Shown here in pieces: positions 1 to 5,093 of a stretch of DNA of 5,330 bases. The stretch comes from Fidelibacterota bacterium UBA7300. GTDB lineage: Bacteria > Fidelibacterota > Marinisomatia > Marinisomatales > UBA2128. A program made the translations under genes and the position numbers. Position 1 is the first letter of the stretch; every line of letters starts with the position of its first letter. The stretch covers positions 1 to 5,330 of the forward strand of contig DKQU01000021.1 of NCBI GenBank assembly GCA_002471865.1, in the 5' to 3' direction. The notes under the pieces were generated by a model, which saw only the letters and a program-made list of their open reading frames with translations, was not told where the DNA came from and ran no database searches.

Positions 1-998
1 TCCGGCGCTATATACACCACAAAATACCGGGTTGCCACAGAAGAAAAAAGACCGTAGCCGCCATCAACATTACTGTCAGGCAATATCCACTGATTCTGAC
101 GGAAGGGGTCACCAAAAAAGTAATCACTGAAAGCGTGGTCGGTGGTCTGCATAGCGATCAAATGAGGACCGTAGTAATTAAACAAGAGCCACGAAAAGTC
201 AATCACATCCTGGCTCAAATTAACAACAGCCGGATTGGGGCGATAGTAGTTTCCATCTTCGTCCACCCACATGGAACCCTTAAAAGCGTTGGCAGTGAGG
301 GAAGTGTCCACAATGGCATTGGTAGTAGTATCTTCTAGTGCGAATGAGATAACACGCATCATCCCCGGCTCTTCTTCTGCCTCCCAATCGATGAGAAAGA
401 GCGGGACAGAGGCAAATGAGGTTGTATGGCACGGGCCTTCCCGGTAGATGACAGTGTCCATGGCCAGTGAACTGTAGTCGCCGCTCATCATCGCCTCTCG
501 GATAACGGGGAGGGAGTTTTCCTCTAGATGAAGGTCAATGGTGTCCACGAAAACCGGCTCACCATCGCATTCATACAAATCAGATGTAACACTGGTTACT
601 GTGAATGAATCAGGAACAGTGGTTGAGGCAGATACAGATTCGTCGTCGTGTTCCACGTTCAGTGTGTACTCCTCACCTGATTCAATCAACTCGAAGCTGG
701 AAGTGGTGTAACGACCCGGACGGCCTTCAACCGGGAGGAACTCCAGCGTGTCACCTGCCCCGGTGATCCACACATCCGCAGCGGATACCCACTTACCTTC
801 AGATTCATGGGGCTCATTAATTTCATACGTGTACGAAACATAGGCTGTATCCATCAAGGGGAGACCCGCTTCCAGATTGGCAAACACCACCAGTTTCTCC
901 TGGTAATCCAGTTCTTCCACGGACTCCTCGCAGCCGATTGTGAACAGTAGAACGGCGGCAAGCCGAATGAGAGTTGTTTTGTGGCAGCTAAAACGCAA
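1..998 (-). CDS. DUF4249-type outer-membrane-associated lipoprotein (C-terminus cut by window edge)
   Basis: The frame is open from a TTG start to the window edge: 332 codons without a stop, so only the last few residues are probably missing. No ATG is available, because an in-frame TAG lies just upstream. The TTG has an AGGAG six bases before it, which decides the start. The N-terminus is basic, then hydrophobic (RLAAVLLFTIGC), ending in a lipobox-like TIGC with Cys23 followed by acidic EE. Thr at -3 is not the classic Leu. The mature part is rich in beta-type and aromatic residues. It ends with NVDGGYGLFSS, resembling the conserved C-terminal stretch of DUF4249 proteins, which are about this length. 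The first bases overlap the receptor's last codons by 11 bases. In Bacteroidota DUF4249 genes often follow TonB-dependent receptors of this kind, so a surface partner of the receptor is likely. The molecular function is unknown. The family call is from memory of the pattern, without a search. Confidence 0.82.
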   Translation of the reverse strand, partial: MRFSCHKTTLIRLAAVLLFTIGCEESVEELDYQEKLVVFANLEAGLPLMDTAYVSYTYEINEPHESEGKWVSAADVWITGAGDTLEFLPVEGRPGRYTTSSFELIESGEEYTLNVEHDDESVSASTTVPDSFTVTSVTSDLYECDGEPVFVDTIDLHLEENSLPVIREAMMSGDYSSLAMDTVIYREGPCHTTSFASVPLFLIDWEAEEEPGMMRVISFALEDTTTNAIVDTSLTANAFKGSMWVDEDGNYYRPNPAVVNLSQDVIDFSWLLFNYYGPHLIAMQTTDHAFSDYFFGDPFRQNQWILPDSNVDGGYGLFSSVATRYFVVYIAP

Positions 999-3258
999 AA
1001 GAGACTCCTATGGTAGGAAGGATGGGCAGCCCATTTATGCGCAGTCGCTTGGGAGTCCCCTCGTCATCTTCATCAATCAACTCATCCCCGTCGTCATCTA
1101 TGCCGTTGTTAGTGTTCCCCCACTGGTAGATGTAGCGGAAAATGTTCTTTTGCCAATAGGCATTCACCACTTGAATGAAGAACTCTCCCGGAGTTCCGAA
1201 CAACTTAAAATGCCGGACAATACCAACATCCAACCTGTGAAACGGCTCATACCGGAAGGAATTTCTTCCTCCGGGAATGGGACGATAGAACGGTTCGGGA
1301 TCTCCCGGAAGCACTTCTATGAAGTAGCCGAGGATAGGTGTATACGGCTGACCGGTTTGATAGGTCCACTTTAAATTGGCATCCCATTTCCGGCTGATGC
1401 GATAGTTCCCCAGAATATTAAAAACGTGACGGCGATCCCAGTTGGTGTAGTACTCCTTGCCGCCAAACTGCTTTCGTGAAATGGAATGGGCGTACGCTAC
1501 CCAACCGTTAAGCCTCCCAATTTCCTTATGCAGAAACAACTCTGCACCGTAGGCGTAACCATCCCCTTCATCCACCAGATCAGCCAGAGATTCGTCAGAA
1601 ATCATCTCGTCCACTGTAGAACGGGACTCAACAAAGGTGAGCATATTGTTCATGGTTTTGTAGTAGGCTTCCACCTGAACCCGCCAGGCAGCGCCGAAAT
1701 ACTCCTCGTATCCTGCTGTCACCTGCACCGCAGACGCCGGCGTTACGGAATAGTCCACGGCAAACCAAGCGTCCATAATCTTGGGGTAGAAATCGTCCTG
1801 AATAGTCTCCATAAACTGGTGATAGAGACCCAGAGAAAAGTTCAGGTATCTGTCCTCCGTCAGCAGATATTTAATCCCCAATCGTGGGTCAAAATACCAC
1901 TTCTCGGGATGATTGTCATAGTAGCCGACGCGCAGACCCGGTTCCAGCATAAATACCGCTGACGGCCACCATTTCATCTTGGCGTAAATCGCCGCTTCTA
2001 CCGGGGACTGCTGGGACATGAAAATAGCACTGTCCAAGTAGGATGCACTATACTGAAAATCAAGTCCCTTCACCTCGGTGCCAAAGCGGAATTGAGCCTC
2101 CTGAGAGGCAAACCAGGTCCAGTCGGAGCGGAAGGTAAAATCGTCAATATAGTCCACTTCGTTGATGCCGGAGCCTCCACCCAAACCGAAGAGGATATCA
2201 AAGCGGCTTTTTGCCAGCACCCAGTGAGACACAAGGGTTTCGCTGAAAAGCTTCCGATAGTTGAGGCTCACTGTCTTGTTTTCCCATCGTCCCTCAAGCA
2301 GAAAATCTTCCCAGAAAAGGTCGTCGCGACCGGTGTACCAGCTCAAAGAGATACGATCGTTCTTTGTAATATCCTGGAAAATATGTCCCTGTACATCATA
2401 GAAGTAGTAAGGAAAGTAGAGTTCTGTCCCCTGGAATACTTTATCGAAGTACGTCCGGCGGCCAGAAACCAGCCAAGCTCCCTTCTCTCCTGCCGGTCCT
2501 TCCAGCGTAGCCTGGGCTGAGATGAGCGACACAGACGCCTTCCCTTCGAATTTCTTTCGGTTCCCCTCTCTGCTTCGGACGTTCAGCACCGCCGATAGCC
2601 GTCCGCCGTACTCGGCATTAAAACCCCCTTTGAGGAGGTCTGCCTCCTTCACCGCATCGAGTATGAAGTTGGAGAAGAAACCACCCAAGTGGGAAGGATT
2701 GTAAACAGTAATGCCGTCCAGCAGAATGAGATTTTGATCTGAGTTGCCGCCGCGGATGATCAGTCCTGTGCTGAACTCGGTTTCCGTCAGCACACCCGGC
2801 AGAGCGTGCAGCGCCCGGAAAAGATCCGCCTCGCCAATTTGTGGAACGCCCTTCATCTGCCTCAGGTTGAGCTTTACGCGGCTCGCCTGAATGTTTACCT
2901 TCCTCTCCATCCGTTCTTCTGTTACTACAACTTCCTGAAGTTCTACAGTTTGAGGTGTCAGCTCGAAATTCTGTCGGAATCGCTCACCACTGCGAAGATT
3001 TACTGTCTGAATCAACGGCTCAAATCCCATAAATGAAATTTTTAGCTCGTAACTGCCGGAGGGTACTTCGGTAATTACAAAGTAGCCGTCAAAATTTGTG
3101 GCAGTTCCCATAAGTGTGCCGGACAAAATCACATTGGCACCAGGGAGCCCTTCGCCGGATTCGCTATCGAGTACATATCCGGAGATAGTGCTGCCGTTTG
3201 GTGACTCCTGGCTAGCGAGAGAGGAAATTAAAAGTACAAAGAATAGAGCTTTCTTCAT
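988..3258 (-). CDS. TonB-dependent outer membrane receptor with carboxypeptidase-regulatory-like domain
   Basis: This is an intact 756-residue outer membrane receptor that would take up a ligand using TonB-ExbBD energy; the substrate cannot be told from sequence. Residues 1-16 are a Sec signal peptide with cleavage near SSLAS/Q. Residues about 24-105 form a carboxypeptidase-regulatory-like beta sandwich (ISGYVLD, then GTATNFDGYF at 51-60). LQEVVVTEER at 107-116 could act as the TonB box region. The plug covers about 125-232, with GLIIRGGNSDQNLILLDG at 165-182 and GGFNAEYGGRLSAVLNVRS near its end. The rest is a beta-barrel rich in alternating aromatic residues, ending in VSFAF with the terminal Phe expected by the BAM machinery. 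The last extracellular loop carries an acidic Asp-rich insert (718-733). It starts 8 bases after bcp and overlaps the lipoprotein gene. The ribosome site before ATG is weak (GGA), so translation may be coupled to bcp. It lacks the features of SusC starch or glycan receptors that pair with SusD. Confidence 0.95.
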   Translation of the reverse strand: MKKALFFVLLISSLASQESPNGSTISGYVLDSESGEGLPGANVILSGTLMGTATNFDGYFVITEVPSGSYELKISFMGFEPLIQTVNLRSGERFRQNFELTPQTVELQEVVVTEERMERKVNIQASRVKLNLRQMKGVPQIGEADLFRALHALPGVLTETEFSTGLIIRGGNSDQNLILLDGITVYNPSHLGGFFSNFILDAVKEADLLKGGFNAEYGGRLSAVLNVRSREGNRKKFEGKASVSLISAQATLEGPAGEKGAWLVSGRRTYFDKVFQGTELYFPYYFYDVQGHIFQDITKNDRISLSWYTGRDDLFWEDFLLEGRWENKTVSLNYRKLFSETLVSHWVLAKSRFDILFGLGGGSGINEVDYIDDFTFRSDWTWFASQEAQFRFGTEVKGLDFQYSASYLDSAIFMSQQSPVEAAIYAKMKWWPSAVFMLEPGLRVGYYDNHPEKWYFDPRLGIKYLLTEDRYLNFSLGLYHQFMETIQDDFYPKIMDAWFAVDYSVTPASAVQVTAGYEEYFGAAWRVQVEAYYKTMNNMLTFVESRSTVDEMISDESLADLVDEGDGYAYGAELFLHKEIGRLNGWVAYAHSISRKQFGGKEYYTNWDRRHVFNILGNYRISRKWDANLKWTYQTGQPYTPILGYFIEVLPGDPEPFYRPIPGGRNSFRYEPFHRLDVGIVRHFKLFGTPGEFFIQVVNAYWQKNIFRYIYQWGNTNNGIDDDGDELIDEDDEGTPKRLRINGLPILPTIGVSFAF
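1005..1009 (-). promoter_or_regulatory. Shine-Dalgarno AGGAG that fixes the TTG start of the lipoprotein gene
   Basis: AGGAG lies within the last codons of the receptor gene, six bases before the TTG at 998-996. It is the best ribosome binding site near this junction and supports TTG as the real start. Confidence 0.7.
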
Positions 3259-3266
3259 GATTCCAA

Positions 3267-3791
3267 TTAATCTAATAGTTCTGTCCGCTTTTCAGTTCCC
3301 AAAAAATCGAGTATCTCTCTGCTGTGTGTCGTTACGCTCACTTTCTCGTACACTTTGCTGATTTTCCCCTCTTCATCAATAATAAATGTCACACGCTTGG
3401 GGAAGATGAGTCCGGCCGCACCGTAGCTTTTGGCCACAGTTTTGTCCGAGTCGCTCAGCAATGTAAAGGGGATATCGTACTTGGACTTAAAACGGCGGTG
3501 GGATTTAGGCGAGTCGTAGCTGATGCCGAAGACACGGACTCCTAGTTCCTCAAAAAGAGGGTTGTCATCGCGGAAAGCACACGCCTCTTTTGTGCACCCG
3601 GGTGTATCGTCCTTTGGGTAAAAGTAGACCACCACTGGCTTTCCAAGGTAATCGCTGAGGCGATGCTCTACACCGGACTCATCCGTCAATGCAAAGTCGG
3701 GAGCACTATCTCCCGGCTGCAGGTCAATACCTTTTGAAAAGAGCAAGATCACTCCAACAAGAATCAATGCTGGCAACACTAATTTTTTCAT
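3267..3791 (-). CDS. bcp: Membrane-anchored thioredoxin-dependent peroxiredoxin, Bcp/PrxQ type
   Basis: This enzyme reduces hydrogen peroxide and organic hydroperoxides, with electrons from a thioredoxin-like partner. The 174 residues show the peroxiredoxin fold in order. GDSAPDFAL is at 27-35. The active site PKDDTPGC matches PxxxTxxC, with peroxidatic Cys66. Cys71 follows in the CxxxxC spacing of PrxQ enzymes that form an intrahelical disulfide. The conserved Arg133 is in FPKRVTFIID. The usual cytoplasmic family member is about 150 residues. Here some 22 extra residues (MKK, then a hydrophobic run to about residue 18) form a signal anchor with no lipobox Cys and no clear cleavage site, placing the enzyme on the outer face of the inner membrane. 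It is the first full gene of the operon. AAGG lies ten bases before ATG, a rather long spacing, and a short leader ORF ends six bases upstream. The enzyme call is secure; the location is inferred. Confidence 0.95.
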   Translation of the reverse strand: MKKLVLPALILVGVILLFSKGIDLQPGDSAPDFALTDESGVEHRLSDYLGKPVVVYFYPKDDTPGCTKEACAFRDDNPLFEELGVRVFGISYDSPKSHRRFKSKYDIPFTLLSDSDKTVAKSYGAAGLIFPKRVTFIIDEEGKISKVYEKVSVTTHSREILDFLGTEKRTELLD

Positions 3792-3797
3792 CCACGA

Positions 3798-3833
3798 TTA
3801 ACCTTCACCTAGGCGGGAAGCTTCGTACGCCAT
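3798..3833 (-). CDS. Possible 11-residue leader ORF upstream of bcp
   Basis: MAYEASRLGEG followed by TAA. It has AGGG five bases before its ATG (3839-3842), a better ribosome site than bcp's own. It ends six bases before the bcp ATG and is in the same frame, separated by the stop. It could feed ribosomes to bcp by termination and reinitiation. It could also be chance, since nothing conserved is recognisable in the peptide. Confidence 0.3.
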   Translation of the reverse strand: MAYEASRLGEG

Positions 3834-3876
3834 GTTTACCCTGCACCAATTTTAGATGGTTTATTTTTGAAAATTG

Positions 3877-3906
3877 TTTATAACAATAGCTCATCTTTTA
3901 TGCTAA
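3877..3906 (-). promoter_or_regulatory. Candidate promoter of the bcp-receptor-lipoprotein operon
   Basis: TTAGCA (3906-3901) and TATAAA (3882-3877) are separated by 18 bases, with 4/6 and 5/6 matches to the general sigma-70 boxes. This is the best placed pair in the AT-rich stretch before bcp and would give a leader of about 80 bases. No clear Bacteroidota-type TAnnTTTG box was seen. AT-rich DNA produces such matches easily, so confidence is low. Confidence 0.25.
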
Positions 3907-4086
3907 TTCTTAGTTCTTTAACAATGATTTACCATTTTTAATAACACATACCTTTTCCCGCAGCACTAAACAGTTGTTTTAACCGTTCGAATGATTAATG
4001 AAAATAAGATAAGAAGGACCGAACATTTAAAGTATTTGTTGTAGCGAAAATAAAATTGTTAATCATATAGCGGAAGATACCTAGGA
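3907..4086. other. AT-rich intergenic stretch without recognisable gene
   Basis: About 180 bases between the end of the damaged frame at 4087 and the promoter candidate. Both strands are full of stops. I see no convincing terminator, RNA gene or repeat, only short A/T runs and an AvrII-like CCTAGG at 4080-4085. If the right-hand genes are transcribed, no obvious signal stops that transcript before bcp. Confidence 0.5.
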
Positions 4087-4119
4087 TTATCGGTACAATA
4101 ATTTACAGTCTTTTTCTTC

Positions 4120-4130
4120 GGGCACCGCCC
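4120..4130. repeat. Small inverted repeat GGGC-ACC-GCCC
   Basis: Four-base perfect arms with a three-base loop, in a locally GC-rich patch inside an AT-rich segment. It lies 14 bases from another hairpin (4145-4160). Neither strand shows the T run needed for a terminator directly after the stem. Confidence 0.35.
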
Positions 4131-4144
4131 TTATTCCGGTTTTT

Positions 4145-4160
4145 TCGTGCTTTGGCACGA
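4145..4160. repeat. Perfect hairpin TCGTGC-TTTG-GCACGA
   Basis: Six-base perfect arms around a four-base loop. On the minus strand it is followed by A6, so it is not an intrinsic terminator in either direction. It lies just after the point (about 4168) where the nuclease-like frame stops looking like protein. Confidence 0.5.
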
Positions 4161-4377
4161 CCGACCTTAATAGATCATATTCAATTGGGTAGCCAGTTAT
4201 ATAAGAGTTAGGCTCTGTTATCTGATACCCTTCCGGAATCTCTTTACTCAAAAATTCTATAATGACTCTTACAAAATAATCACCAATAAATTTTTTCCAC
4301 GATACAGTATTATTTTTCTTATCTAACTCATCAGTTTTATTTTGGATTATCTCGAAAATGGTTTGTTGAGTATTAGA

Positions 4378-4411
4378 TATTTTATTCCCCTTTCAGTTCA
4401 GTTTTGGTCAT
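4378..4411 (-). repeat. 34-base leader element, copy 1, encoding MTKTELKGE
   Basis: Ten codons from ATG 4411 to TAA 4384-4382, then one base, then ATA 4380. By hand alignment 28 of 34 bases match copy 2 at 4976-5009, including the core GAACTGAAAG and the TAAAAT junction. It ends where the downstream frame begins. It may be a coupled leader ORF, or the conserved 3' end of a lost upstream gene. Confidence 0.5.
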
Positions 4412-4428
4412 TTCATTGACTTTTTGAT

Positions 4429-4443
4429 CCCTACCTGGTAGGG
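4429..4443. repeat. Perfect odd palindrome CCCTACC-T-GGTAGGG
   Basis: Seven-base perfect arms around a single T, between the acidic gene and leader copy 1. It is too tight to form a good RNA hairpin. That form suits a protein-binding site or a cruciform or recombination scar. GC-rich arms stand out in this AT-rich region. Confidence 0.5.
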
Positions 4444-4493
4444 TTCAACAAACGATTTACATAATCTTATTGACAAAGCCGTACATCTTTTCT

Positions 4494-4978
4494 TCATCCG
4501 GATTCCTGACTCTTATACCATTCCTTAACTTCAGTTTCGTCTAAATCATCCACACCTATATAACATCTTTCAACCTGGTCTTTATATTCTTCAAAGTCAG
4601 AACAAAGGTATAATACATCCTCATCATCCATCGTATGTGAATAATAATTATCTGATACAGATATCTCAACCTCTGGAAACCTCTTTTTCAAATATTTTTC
4701 TACCTTTTCAATATAATCCTTATCTCCCGAATCCAACATTACTTGTCTTGTTGTGATTTGGATTACTACGTTATCTTCGTCTTCTTCTAAAACATTTACA
4801 TATAAAGTCAACGCTTCAAATTCTGGGCGTATTATTTCAATGATTTCAATAATATTTTCTAACCAATCAATCTTTTTGCCATATGATAAATCATCACCTT
4901 CTTCTAGACCTTCAAAGGATTATCCTTTGGAATTGGCGAAAAATCAATATTTATATCTGCCAACATATCCCAAGCCAT
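4494..4978 (-). pseudogene. Small highly acidic protein gene with a broken reading frame
   Basis: I do not recognise the family. The likely start is ATG 4978 (MAWDMLADINIDFSPIPKDNP), whose frame hits TAG at 4906-4904. The rest continues one frame over (FEGLEEGDDLSYGKKIDWLEN onward) to TGA at 4496-4494. The two open frames overlap only in 4907-4919, so one base seems missing there, or a -1 shift at CCTTTG would join them. Joined, the product is about 160 residues, rich in Asp and Glu and without signal peptide or membrane segment. It has an early Ile-rich helix (ENIIEIIEIIRPEFEA), then alternating strands and helices (YIEKVEKYLKKRFPE, DDEDVLYLCSDFEEYKDQ). Without the first part, a TTG at 4811 gives a 105-residue version. 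The 3' end may also have shifted: another frame gives RNPDEEKMYGFVNKIM ending at 4457. Small acidic cytoplasmic proteins in such settings are often immunity or antitoxin proteins, but no motif shows this. A sequencing error instead of decay is possible. Confidence 0.5.
4913..4929. repeat. Perfect odd palindrome CAAAGGAT-T-ATCCTTTG at the frame break
   Basis: Eight-base perfect arms around a single T. One arm covers the only 13 bases in which the two frames of the acidic gene are both open. It has the same arms-plus-one-T design as 4429-4443. Confidence 0.6.
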
Positions 4979-5009
4979 TTTATTTCTCTTTCAGTTCATT
5001 TTTATTCAT
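4976..5009 (-). repeat. 34-base leader element, copy 2, encoding MNKNELKEK
   Basis: Ten codons from ATG 5009 to TAA 4982-4980, one base, then the ATG 4978 of the acidic gene. It matches copy 1 (4378-4411) in 28 of 34 bases. The AAAGAG near its end could serve as a ribosome site for the acidic gene. A GGGAGG at about 5022-5027 lies upstream. Confidence 0.55.
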
Positions 5010-5037
5010 TCCCAAATCTACCCATCCTCCCGCAAAC

Positions 5038-5079
5038 AAAAAACCCCATGAATCCGCCAAAGGCGGACAAGCTGTGGGG
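5038..5079 (-). terminator. Intrinsic terminator of the M23 peptidase gene
   Basis: Outer stem CCCCA/TGGGG (5079-5075 with 5048-5044) encloses a strong inner stem TCCGCC-TTT-GGCGGA (5067-5053). T6 follows at 5043-5038 on the minus strand. It starts 14 bases after the peptidase stop. No T run follows on the plus strand, so it works in one direction. The short distance to the next ATG (5009) leaves no room for a promoter between them. Confidence 0.8.
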
Positions 5080-5093
5080 CTGTTGAATAAAAA

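Larger units (their letters stand above)
4087..4380 (-). pseudogene. Start-less 97-codon frame, possible truncated PD-(D/E)xK-like nuclease remnant
   Basis: The frame runs from ATA at 4380 to TAA at 4089-4087. It reads as credible protein: helical and charged up to about residue 25, then WKKFIGDYFVRVIIEFLSKE, then ITGYPIEYDLL at 61-71. It contains no ATG. The position matching the neighbouring gene's ATG is ATA, and an in-frame TGA lies just upstream, so a normal start is missing. A helix followed by a beta strand ending in an acidic D-L-L motif resembles the first half of PD-(D/E)xK nucleases, where Asp69 would be the first metal ligand; the later E-x-K strand is absent. After LL the sequence turns into RSVVPKHEKTG, unlike a continuing nuclease core, which suggests truncation or a frame change. 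The nuclease assignment is an inference from pattern only. A minor alternative is translation from ATA or a frameshift from the mini-ORF at 4411. Confidence 0.4.

Noticed and set aside
940..3361. Several plus-strand open frames of 60-158 codons opposite the receptor gene (for example 1486-1962 and 2092-2520)
   Set aside because: They are antisense shadows of an intact, clearly recognisable gene. They show low-complexity or unconvincing protein sequence and no domains.
3324..3883. Plus-strand frames opposite bcp (3324-3545 and 3689-3883)
   Set aside because: They are the complement of conserved peroxiredoxin codons, and no credible ribosome site or protein motif is seen.
3961..4100. Integron-like attC site or tRNA-like structure between the small genes and bcp
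   Set aside because: I looked for R-Y-Y-Y-A-A-C / G-T-T-R-R-R-Y core pairs and a cloverleaf. The AACNGTT words at 3970-3990 do not form the required pairing, and no acceptor or T-arm geometry is present.
4408..4497. 29-residue minus-strand ORF (MKKRCTALSIRLCKSF onward) with ATGA-type overlaps at both ends
   Set aside because: The overlaps are neat, but the sequence contains the 15-base palindrome, has no recognisable character, and competes with a better looking frame (DEEKMYGFVNKIM) over the same bases.
4980..5093. In-frame read-through of the M23 stop, open for 37 codons to the end of leader copy 2
   Set aside because: It translates the terminator stem and T run. An open stretch of this length is not rare by chance, and M23 proteins normally end where this one does.
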